A program made the translations under genes and the position numbers. From Plumapathes pennacea (lineage: Eukaryota > Cnidaria > Anthozoa > Antipatharia > Myriopathidae), in the NCBI GenBank assembly GCA_964036295.1, contig OZ038462.1:40715680-40779679 (forward strand): a DNA stretch of 64,000 nt, read 5' to 3'. The notes below the pieces were generated by a model. It was not told the DNA's origin. It saw only the letters and a program-made list of their open reading frames with translations, and searched no databases. Below, piece after piece: positions 13,801 through 24,940 of the stretch; position 1 is the stretch's first letter; each line of letters starts with the position of its first letter.

Positions 13801-14989
13801 AAAAGGCCCTGGGAACAAGGTTGGGCAGCCAAGTTGACTAACGTGCGCAAAGGATTGTGGTTGGGACGTCATTTTAATACTTCGTTTTCAATCGACAGCC
13901 ACTTTAGAAATGGAAAGCGTGGGTACGAGTAAAGTGAGAATACGTGGCCGCACGTCCGGATCATACCTGGCCATGGACAGAAATGGGATCTCGTACAGAA
14001 GCGTGAGTACCTACCGGTCTAATGCAAATTCTCCAAACTACCCAAGAAACAAATGTATGAGTGATGCAGTGAGAATCGATAGTTCAACCCGCAAAGTATC
14101 AAATGCCAAGTTCTCCATACTGTATGATATATCTCTGGTGAGATATTGAAGGAGAAGATTAAAATTGATCACTCCTAAGATGCACATGCTTTGTCGAACT
14201 CTATTCACATAAGACTGACGTATTACTTCAAATGAATAACATGATTTTATGACATATGCCACCTTGCCGCGTGAAACGAGAGCTAATTGAAGTACATATA
14301 TCAATAAGCAACAATCATGTGCAGTACTCGAAGCTGAAATATTTTGGCGGCCAACCTGATAATAAACATGCGGCGAGTGGAGAAACTGTTTCTTTATTCA
14401 AAATGCACTTATGCATGCAGAAACGAAACGCTCAAAAAGATAATTTACTAACTTGACTTGCTTAATTTACTTGACAGACACTCGTTTATACGGAGAGTAA
14501 AAAGTACTATTCGTTACTGCGCTTCATATTGTAAAAATGACTAAAATGTGTATCTTTATATTATAACAATGATCATGTCATACTTCTTCCCACTGTTCAT
14601 GTAGTATAACTAAATAGAACATGTTGCTTCCTTTCTGGGACGAAGGCTGATTGAGCTATCAATTCTCACATATCACTCATATGTTTCTTGGGAGAATATA
14701 ACTGTGAATATTAAGAACTTTTTTTAAAATCGACGTGGGATTCATTGATTGTTCTTCTCGTGTACCTCTGCAGGCAAACGCGACAGAAGAATGTGTTTTT
14801 ATACTGAGACTAGGTCTTAACCAGTTTCACACGTTTGCATCGCACAAGTACAGCGGCAGCAACCCGGGAAACTTCACCCATGAGTGGTACCTTTCAATCA
14901 AGAAGAACGGAAAACTCAAACACGGCGCGAACACAGCCAAAGACCAAAAATCTGCACAGTTTGTGATAGTATATCTTGACAAATTATAA
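3061..14989 (+). CDS. FGF: Secreted fibroblast growth factor, four exons, 188 aa
   Basis: Exons are 3061-3078, 10170-10398, 13899-14002 and 14774-14989, with GT-AG introns and phases 0, 1, 0. Exon 1 encodes only MDTWLF; joined to exon 2 (IACVALLVTSLYPSTA) it forms a clear signal peptide, so the protein is secreted. The beta-trefoil follows: GFFLRLPTKGHVRGTRN (exon 2), KVRIRGRTSGSYLAMDRNG (exon 3), and the conserved Cys in ATEECVFILRL plus the heparin-binding-type block KKNGKLKHGANTAKDQKSA (exon 4). The middle exon is 104 nt, the classic size of the central FGF coding exon. FGFs bind receptor tyrosine kinases and heparan sulfate. The 188-aa length is normal. The subfamily cannot be assigned by eye. 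Introns 1 and 2 are long (7.1 and 3.5 kb). Confidence 0.93.
3079..10169 (+). other. FGF intron 1, 7.1 kb
   Basis: Begins GTAAGT and ends with a T-rich tract and CAG. Nothing coding was recognised on either strand; the open frames are short and featureless. A poly-A run lies near 5694-5714. The size would allow regulatory elements, but none can be named from sequence alone. Confidence 0.6.
13222..13345. repeat. 12-bp tandem repeat, about 10 copies
   Basis: Ten consecutive copies of AAATATAGTCTT with one or two substitutions each, followed by a partial copy. It lies in FGF intron 2 and creates false open frames on both strands. Confidence 0.95.
13757..13831. repeat. Short inverted repeat in FGF intron 2
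   Basis: Arms read CTCCCAGGGCCTTTTC and GAAAAGGCCCTGGGAAC around a short AT-rich loop, with related flanking bases (CAACCTCG, CAAGGTTG) extending the pairing. It looks like a very short foldback element. Confidence 0.7.
14640..14730 (+). repeat. Dispersed repeat family, copy 1 (in FGF intron 3)
   Basis: Shares the string GCTGATTGAGCTATCAATTC and the following CACTCATA block with copies near 16640-16830, 21925-22095, 27500-27680, 44770-44945 and 60010-60150. Confidence 0.6.
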
Positions 14990-15669
14990 CTAAGCACAGA
15001 GAGACAGTCCATCATTCAACGATAAGCAGACCTGCATCCGCTGGACTTTACAGGCAACATGGCCACATTCTGTTGATCAGGATAAGGCTCAACAAAAAAC
15101 AATACGCGAAAACGACAACATACGGGAAAACCTGTGCAACATGCAGGTAACAAGCGAAAAAAAAAAAGAGCAAAACTGACTGATATTAATAACAGCTTCA
15201 AGAACTAGTCAAACAAGTATACGGCTAATCATCAACAACTTTTGCAACTAATGCTATTGTAAAGTTTCAAAATTCAACTACGTGGACAATGCTGTGCATA
15301 TAAGACACGTTTTTGGAGAAAGGAATTATTTCCACTGCTTATTTCCTATTTCTACATGTAATACGAAACCTTTACTACCTTCGTGACCCTTTAACTGCCA
15401 AAAGAGAACAGAGCTGTACTTCTTATTGTTTCAATTTTCCAACGTTCCTTCGTCATTGAACTGTCAAGTGAAATCTAAGGTATGATCATTCAAACAAAGG
15501 TTTTCAATGAGTACATTATAATAGCGGTGTGCACGTTATTTAGCGGAGTAGTTGACTGATGTTCTTTTTACTTTTAGTTTTTAAATTTTCCAGAGAAAGG
15601 CAGTGAAATAGTTAAGATTATGTTCCTTCTTATACAAAGTGGTTCAGTGCGAGTAATCGGAGAAACTAG

Positions 15670-15831
15670 GGGCGCTTTCCATTTGACCAAAAAAACCCGG
15701 AAATTCCGGGAAAAATCAAATGGAACCGCAAGTTTTCGGTAAGAAAGTTTTGGAAATTGTAGACAACCTCTCGAGGTTGTCCTCTTTTTTCGAAAATTCC
15801 GGAATAACCGATGGTCAAATGGAAAGCGCCC
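15670..15831. mobile_element. MITE, 162 bp, perfect 20-bp terminal inverted repeats
   Basis: The left end GGGCGCTTTCCATTTGACCA (15670-15689) is exactly reverse-complemented at 15812-15831. The centre contains a second palindrome (GACAACCTCTCGAGGTTGTC). No protein is encoded. No clear target duplication is visible, so the superfamily is unassigned. Confidence 0.85.
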
Positions 15832-16639
15832 TGGAGCTGTATTTTGAAACGGCTGTTAAGATTCTTCACGAAGTTAATTACGTAAGCATGTGTTCACAAT
15901 GTGGTTGTCGCTATCAATGCTGACAAGCTCTTACACCACCGCAATGCGGCAGGATCGGGGTACAAAATGCCCACAGGGCATCAAATTTGTTTTTACATTT
16001 GTAAGAAAACCTGAGCAAATATTTAAGGAGTTTCTACAAAAAAATACGGATCATGTGCAAGGACAAGTAACTGATTCATGAGGATTTTTTTGTATATTTG
16101 TAAAAACTGCTGAAATATGTCTTATGATTTAAAAGCGATTTAAAAGTGTGAAGCTTATGGAAATCTATGAAGGCATTGTACAATACAGCCAGACAGCCTA
16201 GAAACACAAATAACATGAAAACGAAAAATAACTGAGAAGAAAAAATTCTAGTAATGAATTCGTAAATGGACGTGCAGAAACTTAAGAATACATACCCAAA
16301 TTTTACAAAGTGGATCAACTATTTGACAATGCTCAATTTTATGGGATATATATTTATTCTTTTTAAGAACAGCTTATATTGACCTTACATTTTTAACCCT
16401 AGGACAAAAAGAAAACAACAACATGTGTACGTATTTAGGCAATTTTTAAAAAGTGTACATACTGGTCTTCTGCTTTGCCTTAAGTTATAAATATCTAATT
16501 GCATTCTTTATATTTCCTTCTTCTTGCCTATATATAGATAAAGGTTTTCAATAAAATATTTTTAACATTCCTGAATTGTACTTTTACTAGTAACCAAACC
16601 TCCACACTAACTCAGCATAAATATGTGATCAACTTCAAT

Positions 16640-16830
16640 CTTCTCTTCAAGTCTCTCCAAAGAGAATATTATATTACAGTATGGAGTATAGTGGTGTTTG
16701 AGAGATCTTGCTCAGATATAAACTGATTGAGCCACCAATTCCCACTAAATCACTCATACATTTTCTTCTTGAATTGTTAGGAGAATTTGTATTATGAACT
16801 CAGTCCTGAGCAAGTCAGGTCTGCATAGGT
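16640..16830 (+). repeat. Dispersed repeat family, copy 2
   Basis: Carries the shared core: CTGATTGAGCCACCAATTC, then CACTCATACATTTTC and AGGAGAATTTGTATTATGAA. Related to the other copies listed here. Confidence 0.6.
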
Positions 16831-17496
16831 AAATTTAAGGTATTGACCAAGTTGGATGAAGACCATGTATCCCTTGGGAGTTTTTACAACTTTTTAAACG
16901 AGTACAATTATTAATTCTCATAAGTCAGAAGATCATTTTGAATGCAAACATAGAAGTCAGTTACTCAAATTAGCTTCAGTATGATTCTAGATTTGGCTCT
17001 GGTTGAAAGAATATTGCATCTTCATAAACAATGATTGATGTCTCACTGGTTTTTACCGCTCAGCTGTGTTTATCTGTGACACAGTTGGAACTTCTCAATG
17101 AATTGTATGGTGGCCAACCTTCTTATTTAATGCTATATAGATTCTGATAAACAGATTCTGATAGTTAAATAGATTCTGATTTCACAATTAAATTGTGTGC
17201 CACTGACTGGCAGAGTGAACCACTCGATGACTCAATCCAGTTATAGACAGAGTACTGTTCAGTATTATAATTTATTACACGACTTCACATTTTCGAGTGC
17301 AAATATGGGCCAAAACGAGTGCAAAGATGGGAGCATATTGCACTCGTCAGGAACCAGATCAACTGGTTTATTAGCTTACGTGATCAACGAAAAAATAAAA
17401 CTGACGAGTAAAAATACTCCGCCGTATTGCACTCCTTCCCGTGTAATAACCTCTTTGTGTTCCCCAAAGGAAACCTCAAAAAAGATTTTACTGCAA

Positions 17497-17652
17497 CAGT
17501 CAAACCTCTAAGCAATCATCCTAAGTGGTCACTTATCAAAGTCCAAGAAATCGCTCCCCATTGTAAATTTTGACCTCTATTCAACGGTTACCTCTATTAA
17601 ACAGTCAGTTGTCTATCCCCGGGGGTGACCAGTTAATAGAGGTTTGACACTG
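17497..17652. mobile_element. Short pogo/Tigger-like MITE, 156 bp
   Basis: Ends are CAGTCAAACCTCTA (17497-17510) and TAGAGGTTTGACACTG (17637-17652), inverted and near-identical. The CAGT...ACTG ends resemble Tc1/mariner-pogo elements. A TA flank is seen on the right only. Confidence 0.7.
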
Positions 17653-18894
17653 TAGGAGCTTGTTTTAATGCCTTGAAGAATCAAACAGAAATTAACACCA
17701 GGGATCCAATCAATATGTGTACTTCAACTTCATACAGCCTCAAATTACAAAGATTTTTTACCATCTTTTTTACTTCTTATTGACTGTGAACAAGATTCTT
17801 AATGGGAAAGGGAGCAGCTATTTAGGGTGGAAACACAGAGCAGAGGGGGCATGAATTTACATTTCATTACTTTATACCCCTGGTTTATAATGCTCATCAG
17901 TTTAGCAATTAGGTTCAACACCCAAGCACATATGGCATTCAGTTCGGCAAAAGTTTGACATTTGAACTGGGTCTTATCCTGTAAATTGGCAACAAATCTA
18001 CTTGTCTTATAGTTTATTATAGCTTTACGTACCTACTGATTGACTGACTCCTTTGGCAAAGGAAACCTAAGCTGTCTTTCATTAGAGCTTCCACAATTCT
18101 ATATTTTCCACATGGATGCTTTGGACCTGATGGTCATAAAACAAGATTAAAAATGGACAACATGCATTCTCAAAGACTGTATTTCAGTTCCTGTACCGAC
18201 CAGTACATAAAGTAGCTGTGATTGAATCAACACTATAAAGATTGGTCCAAGTTGAGCTGGGGATCGAGGAGAGAAAAGTAGGAACGCCAAAATTTGGCAA
18301 AAAAAATCGTTTATAAGAAACACTTTTTTCTGCTTTCTCTTTTTTACTTGCGCTGGTGCCAACTCGGTAAATCTCCCATTTGCCAGCCCCCTACACCTTC
18401 ATATAAAACCCGATCACGAAAATTTTTATGACTCACCGATCACTGCCAAATATAATCGATTTCTTTACCCATAAAATTCGACGCTTCATGGACTGCAGCA
18501 TATTGTTGTGGAGTCCGCCATTTTGGAACTTCCCCAGATTTGAGCTCCAGGCTCCGCTCAGAAGAGGATGGACGAGTTGATGGGGGTCCAAGTGACGTTC
18601 ACTCTCCCTAGGGCCTTGACCGTGCGCAACAAAGAATGGGGACGGTTTTGCACATTTTGCAGGCCAGTGTGATAGATGAGTTCGATATCCGAGTAAACAT
18701 ACTGTAAGTGATCAACACCGCCTCTTCTTCTGTTCCTATGGTTGTCAACTCAATCAGGATTAACTTTTCCCAATATATTTTAGTTGAGGCTCGTTTCAGT
18801 GAGCCAACTATCCGCCCGTAAGTTCCTCTCCACCACAAAGCTCGTCTACAAACTGTCACGCAACGCCATTGTTGGTGAGAAATGTCTTTGTCCC

Positions 18895-18950
18895 GGGGGG
18901 GGGGGGGGGGGGGGACTCCCATATATACCCCCGGGGGGTCTGTGTTGCTG
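18895..18950. repeat. 20-base poly-G and collapsed inverted-repeat remnant
   Basis: Twenty G residues (18895-18914) are followed by GACTCCCATATA and CCCCCGGGG. The same GGGACTCCCAT edge forms the ends of the larger element at 41830-42148, so this may be an internally deleted copy. Confidence 0.6.
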
Positions 18951-19892
18951 CAACCTTCAAATTTGAAGGTCTTTGCGTTGTCATAAATGATTCCCTCGGG
19001 AAACTCATCAGCGACTGACCGACCTACGAAGGCTATGACAAACTTCAGTGGTCATATTCGACAATCTCCAAATAAACAGCGCGGACATTAACGCACATGT
19101 AAACAAACACATGGAGACCTCAAAACAGCGCACGTCGGACTTGACATGATGAATGAAACAGAATGATTGAAGTTCATTTCATTTCTTCTGTTTGGAAGCG
19201 ATTTTAATTTAAATACCCTGTTTTAGGCCTGCGAACGACTTCGCCAAAAGTGTAGCAATTTAGATTACTAGCGACTTCAAAAGGTTCGTTATTCCCTAGT
19301 AATGTATCAGTCCAGTGACCAATCGCTTCCAGAGGAGAAATTCAACGTTCTCAATTATTTGAGTTTATTTGCTATCACCAGAAATTACACTGACACGTTT
19401 GAAAATGTAAAACTTTTGGGATCCAGTCTTAGGTTCTCAAATGAAAGCAATTTGTTCTAAACATAGTAAAGAAACTTACACAATTCAGCTTCAGGTTGCA
19501 TAGAGTCACGTGATCAAGTTTATTGTTCTCTTCATTGCATCTCATTATTATTCAATCTTCGTTCTCTGACACGTATACCGCTATTGTGATGCACTTCAAC
19601 ATTCCCCCCCAAAAAACATCAGCCTGATAGTCGGAATCAAGTGAACAATCGAGCAGGCGAGGAGTGAATTACGTGTTCATGCGATCCAAGGTCGTCGATC
19701 AACTTTTACCGGCGCACTGGCAACCAGCGTTTACGTTCGCAGGTGGCAAGCCACTGATCTCCGCGGCCATGACAAGTTGATTGTCCACCGACGCGAGCCT
19801 ACAATGTGACAGATATCTGACAAATCCAAACGTTTTGATATCCAAATTTGTCATTCGACGGACTATCCGGCAGGCTGACTTGAATTCAAAGC

Positions 19893-21801
19893 ATGAAACA
19901 AAGCAGCAAAATACAAGCCACGAGAAGCCCGACCAAAACAAGACTTGCCGTCAAACGCCTTGTGTCTGACTTTTGTGGAACAAATAAAGAGTATGCTCCA
20001 TTTCACGCATTTTTCTTCGCGTTCTTCGGAGGCATTGGAGCTTTTCTACCTTACCTCGCATTATATTTTAAACAACTTGGCCTCTCCCCAGCCCAGGTTG
20101 GGGTTTTGGTTGGAGTCAGGCCCCTTTCGGAGGTCTTAATCCCTTTCTGGGGTTGGCTTGGAGATAAATATAAGAAAAGGAAGACTATTCTTCAGTTGGC
20201 GCTCATTTCCTACATTCTTAGTGCCTTGGTCACCCTGGCAGTGCAACCGCAGCATCAAACATGCGTAGAGAACGAAGGTAACATGACACAATCGACGACC
20301 CTTGAGTTTTCACACTCTGGTGTGAGTCTTGGACTCAAAACCAGTGCAATGGTTGACAACACGAAACTAAACAACGAAACAGCGAAACGAAACGCAAAGT
20401 ATCAACGTGAAGTGGATCAGACAGAGTTAAACAACATGTTCGCAATTATTCTCCTCATCACAATACTCGGACAGATGGTTTGCGGCTGTGTGGTGTTCAC
20501 GTTTCCTGAAGTTTTGACGATTGCTTTTCTTAACGATAAAGCGGAAAAATTTGGTGCGGTCAGATTTTTAGGCGAAGTTAGTATCTCGATCAGCTCTTTT
20601 GCTGTGGGCGCAGCATTGCACGGCACAGAAACAGAGATCTGTGGGATCACGTTCAAGAACTACTTCCTTCCATTTTATTGCTTGGTAGCCTGGATTGCTG
20701 CAGCCTTTATAACAACAATTTGGATGAAAACTAAACATCACGACTCACGGCCAGATATTTCTTTAAAAGAAGTCATCAACAGCGTAGCGAATCTCAAATC
20801 AATTTCACTCTTGGTTATGTCGGTTTTTCTGGGCTCTTTCCTAGGAATGCATGAAACCTATGGCTTGTGGTTTATTGACAATCTTGGAGGATCCTCGTTA
20901 TTGGTCGGTGTGGCAGCCGGTATACGCTACTTATTTTCTACACTCGGGTACATTACTGCGCAATATTTCATTGGTTATCTCGGGGTGTTGCGTCCACTTG
21001 TTTTTGTTGGGATTTTGTATGGTGTCGTGTTCTGTGGATTCTCGCTAATGCATAGTCCTGGCACAGCCTTTGTATTCTTCGTACTACAAGGATCTTTGTA
21101 CAGCTTGTCCTGGTGCTCTGTGGTCGCACACGTTGGAAGTGTTTCGCAAGATACGGGGTACACAGGATCAATTCAAGGTGAGTGAGGTTTATAGTGTCAT
21201 GCACAAAATAATATTACAGTGAAAGATACAGCTGACATATCGAACGCATTACATCCATGGAAAAGAGTCACAAATGCCGTTTCCCTTGCAAATAATGTTA
21301 GACTTCGTCTGCCTGAGGTCGAGAAGTAATTCAATGGCTTTTAGTAGAATTTTAGATCGTGTTTCGACGACGCGCTTGATATGTTCCTATAATGTGACTT
21401 ACATTCGTTCGATCCTGCTCACAAATGAACAAAAAAGACAACTCAACAACAGCAACAAAGAACAGATAAGCGAAGAAGAATATTTTCAGAAGTGACTTTT
21501 GACAAAAAATGTGAAAGTTTTCGCCGGACGACGTTCTCACTCCCTTCTTACTATTTGTTATTTTACAGGAGTTTACAGCGGGATGTTTTGGGGACTGGGT
21601 TATGGAGGTGGAGCAATACTTAGTGGAGTACTGGTACAAGTGCTGGGAATCCGCATTACATACCAGTCTTTTGCGGCAGTGGCGGTTCTCCTGTGTTTTC
21701 TTCTTATTGTGGTCTACTGGCTGACGGAGCGAGTAGACGATAGTAGAGATGATGCTCGCTACAAGGTGATAGGTGAGAATGAACATCAAGAGGTGGAATA
21801 A
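19893..21801 (+). CDS. MFSD6: MFSD6-like major facilitator transporter, copy 1, 505 aa
   Basis: Two exons: 19893-21177 and 21569-21801; GTGAGT donor, TTTTACAG acceptor, phase 1. The start is the ATG shared by all four copies (MKQS/MKQG). The protein is a polytopic membrane transporter. Residues about 36-60 give the first hydrophobic helix (PFHAFFFAFFGGIGAFLPY), and D91-K97 (DKYKKRK) is the MFS motif A loop between helices 2 and 3. A variable loop near 120-180 has N-glycosylation sequons (NMT, NET). The exon junction rebuilds the conserved IQG-VYSGMFWGLGYGGGA helix. The acidic C-terminal tail is cytosolic by family topology. Copies 2 to 4 read QIVGCVV where this copy reads QMVCGCVV (one extra Cys). 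Substrate unknown; the family assignment is by motif. Confidence 0.9.
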
Positions 21802-21836
21802 GCAGAACTGATACGACTGAAGCTAAATGAAAGCTG

Positions 21837-21842
21837 AATAAA
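21837..21842 (+). promoter_or_regulatory. Polyadenylation signal of MFSD6-like copy 1
   Basis: AATAAA lies 35 bases after the stop codon, implying a very short 3' UTR. Confidence 0.55.
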
Positions 21843-21924
21843 TCACTTTCACAAATATACACAGTTCGCGGGCCGTACTGCAAACATGACACTTTTACTA
21901 CCAAGGGTGATTAGTTGCATTTTT

Positions 21925-22095
21925 CCTTCAGTTTCTCATCAGATTTATATATGATTTAGTATAAAGAACTTGCCTTTTGATACTTTGCTTAGATGAAAGC
22001 TGATTGAACTATTAATTCTCACTACGTCACTCATACAATTTTCTCTTGGATACTTGGAGAGTCTGCATCATTAACCTGGGAGTAAAAGAGTCAAT
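21925..22095 (+). repeat. Dispersed repeat family, copy 3 (3' flank of transporter copy 1)
   Basis: Closely matches 27500-27680: both carry TTTCTCATCAGATT, CTTTTGATACTTTGCTTA and GATGAAAGCTGATTGAACTA in order. Part of the similarity comes from duplication of the whole transporter unit. Confidence 0.65.
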
Positions 22096-22662
22096 AAAAC
22101 AGCACTGTGTCAAAAGAGGCGTGCACGGTGCATGACATTTGCCGATACGAACTCGTATTCTTAAAGAATACGGGAGTGTCATTACGTTTCAGTGTTCCGA
22201 ACATTTAACGTGTCATGGAAATGTCGGCACCGGACACGCTATGATTCGGACTTTTTCCCTATCACCGAATATCCGGATGTTAACACGTCTTTGATACTTG
22301 GCGTGTTTGGCTCCGGGAATGTCATGATATTGAACGACACGCAAAATTTACCTGGGAATCAAGCACCGGGCATTACACGACGCTTGGCGTGACTGCTTGA
22401 GCACGCTGTTTATATTAGCTGAATTTTGTACGTACTGGGAATCGTGTACGCCAAGAAATTACGCGACACGCCTCGTATCCCGCCACTGAAATTCCACAGT
22501 TCTCAAGTAATGAATGTGACGAATTCTTCTGGCTTTTTGCTTTACCTTGCAGAATTTATATTACATTACGGCACTATTTTATTTCTGCAATGCATTCAGT
22601 TCTATATCGGCCTCCCTCTGCCATGTGCAGTTCAAAGCGAAACACCATGCAATATGTTCAGG

Positions 22663-23793
22663 TTAATCAGTTTTATTGCAAACAAGTATATCATAGGTCA
22701 ATACATTTCTGTGCCGTTTTCCTACGGCTTCCCTCCTGTCGGGCAAGTTGTCAAGATGCTGTTGCCTCTTCGTCTCATAGTATCTTGAAATAGCACCTGA
22801 AAACATAAAGCGGGGCAACAAACATGAGACCTATATAACCCTGTACAAATTCCAGGTTTTAGCGTCAGCTGTACAGATACCGCAAGCCGACTTTTATCTT
22901 ATAATCATTTACTACACATATTCTATACAAAGACCTTATATGTGAGGAAAGATGTTTGTAGAACTTACGCATTACAACGCTCTTTGGATAACTGTCATTT
23001 TCTTTTGAGAGCTGCTCGTACAGAAAGTCTCTAACTCTTTTATTGTGAGTGCTGTCAATACTAAATAGAAAAGACACACGCTGCATGTATGAACGTCAAT
23101 AAGAAAAGGATATTATGAAGATAATTTTCAGGACTTTTTCATATACATACCCCTCGCTTTTCGTCCTCCTGTCGGTTATGCAGCATATGAACTTCATCCT
23201 AGTAATAACGGAGCAACCACAGATAAGAAAGCATGCTAAAATGCTTTAGCACATGTCTAAAATTTATCAGAGCTTTTCACACCTCTTGTGTGGTTTCCTG
23301 TTCTCTAATCTCATTATAATTAATACAAATTCCTGTTCCCTCACTACCTTCATTGTTCGACGGAGTCAGAGTCACGATAGGAATGATTACCTTCAAAGCT
23401 TTAGGAACGGGCCCATAGTGAGAGGATTCCTAATGCTGTAATGTGCGGCCATTGCTCAGTTCAGTTCTTATCTCCTTGATTTGGCCCTTGATCTCCGACA
23501 TTTCTTTTTGGGACTCCTCATCTTTCCCGCCATTCTCTGAATGTCGTTGTTCTGTCTCTTCAGTAGGTCTGTCAGAGTCTGAGTTTTCCTTCTGTCCAAA
23601 AGTGCCCCTAACTGTCTTGACGATACGACAACATTTCCTTGAATTATCGGCGTCGTAGTTTCTCTGTTTGATGCCGAGCACGACCATTTGAAGCGGCAGG
23701 TACATTTGCGCGCCTAAATCTCGAAGGCCCAGAAGATCCGTTGTTTCGACTGCTACTACTGTTCGACCCGAAAAAGGTGCCAGTGGATGCCAT
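22663..23793 (-). pseudogene. Spliced minus-strand gene of unknown family inside the CACTA element
   Basis: Not recognised. An ATG at 23793-23791 opens a Ser/Asn/Arg-rich N terminus (MASTGTFFGSNSSSS...) that hits a TAA at 23646-23644; another frame stays open to 23430 and is Glu/Lys-rich and coiled-coil-like, so exon 1 appears frameshifted or mis-modelled. Downstream, exon 22969-23060 (TTTAG acceptor, GTAAGT donor) encodes STHNKRVRDFLYEQL and joins in phase 1 to an exon starting at 22796 (TTTTCAG acceptor) encoding AISRYYETKRQQHLDNLPDR and a basic stretch. That these two exons join in frame through good splice sites argues that they were a real gene. The basic, helix-forming C-terminal part suggests nucleic-acid binding; this is inference. 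The last exon's frame stops at 22665-22663. Confidence 0.5.
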
Positions 23794-24426
23794 TTGAGCT
23801 TACAACGTCTGCAAAGAGGTTTTTTTTATCGCTAACAAAGAAAAATTGCAAGGGTCCGCCCAAGAGTTACTGACTCAAAGTCCTACAGAGTCCAAAGGGT
23901 CGTATGTTAATTGTTTGACGATTATATGTATTGAAAGGAAAAACTTGACAGCTAAGATTGTCCAATCCAAGAGCGTCACGTTAATCTCTTAAATCTTGCG
24001 CCCTCATTTCGGAGTCTAGCGGTCACACTCAGAACCAGGCTGCAAACGGCCGCGCGGGAAACAGTGGCAGACGCGGGAACCTGCGACCTCGTGGAGAAGG
24101 CGGCGATGGGAAAGCAGAGTTCAGTCGAGAGAATAAGAAAGATGAAAAGAGGCTAATGCGAAATAAGAGAACGAAGAGGAAAAGACACTTTCGTAAGGCA
24201 AGAACTGAAGAATTAGAATTGATAGGCACGCACAAGCAAACAGACTAAATCGTAACTTACATTAACTAGAACTCAGTATAAGATATCATTAACTCGTTGA
24301 AACTGCAGTGTTGTTATTTTCTCTCCAACGAAAGCTGAATGTTCGTGATTGTTAGTAAGAGACCGGAATTACTTAGTCGTCAGGCATTTCCGTGCGTATT
24401 GTTTTACCGCCCACTAAACACAATAG

Positions 24427-24940
24427 ATCCGTTTTAGCACGAGTAACTCAAAACCAGGTTATACAACCTTGTCAAATAGATTTCTTCTCAGGAGTATTGG
24501 TGTTAGTTGTAGGGATTTTTTTAAAACGTTGCACAAAAGCTCTTTGAATCTTGCCATGCCTTCTTGGGTAAAGTTACTAAATGATTTAGCAAATTCTCTA
24601 CAGTTCTTAAATATCAAAGGCGATGTACATAGGGACATCAAGACTGATAACATATTGATTTCATTCCATAACAATAACTACCATGCAATTTTAATTGATT
24701 TTGGGAAATGTATCAGAGAATCACACGCGTCCATTAAGAAGCTCTGACTTTAAAATCAAGAATTGTACAAGAAACATCACCCGGCTGCCAGTGACATTTA
24801 CTCCCTTGGACAGATTTTTAGGTGTGTTGCTGTTAAGGTCAGCTCTGAGCACTTGATGACATTAGCTGAGAAATGCATTAAATCAAGAACCTAAACGAAG
24901 GCCTTTGATTGCAGAAATTTGCAGCAAGCTTCAGGATTAA
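24427..24940 (+). pseudogene. Protein kinase fragment, broken, inside the CACTA element
   Basis: Encodes the C-lobe of an eukaryotic protein kinase: a helix-E-like segment, then the catalytic loop HRDIKTDNIL (Asp and Asn present), then LIDFGKC (DFG motif). Two in-frame stops follow (TGA 24745, TAA 24751). The same frame then resumes with YKKHHPAASDIYSLGQIF, the usual activation-segment/helix-F region. A frame change precedes RPLIAEICSKLQD (24899-24937), a typical end of a kinase domain. The N-lobe (Gly loop, VAIK Lys) is missing and no ATG starts the frame. It is intronless here. Most likely a captured and decayed host kinase segment, or a relic of a kinase once encoded by the transposon family. 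Confidence 0.8.

Larger units (their letters stand above)
10399..13898 (+). other. FGF intron 2, 3.5 kb
   Basis: Begins GTAAGT and ends ACAG. Contains a poly-T run near 10797-10818, a 12-bp tandem array (13222-13345) and a short inverted repeat (13757-13831). A tRNA B-box-like string on the minus strand near 12096-12110 (GGGTTTGAATCCC) may be a decayed SINE, but no A box or tail is clear. Confidence 0.55.
14990..19892. other. Intergenic region between FGF and the transporter array
   Basis: No gene recognised. It holds two small inverted-repeat elements (15670-15831, 17497-17652), copies of a dispersed repeat and a poly-G remnant near 18895. AATAAA-type signals occur, for example near 16550, but the FGF 3' end cannot be fixed. 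From about 19200 onward the sequence resembles the 5' flanks of the other MFSD6-like copies and so belongs to the duplicated unit. Confidence 0.6.
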
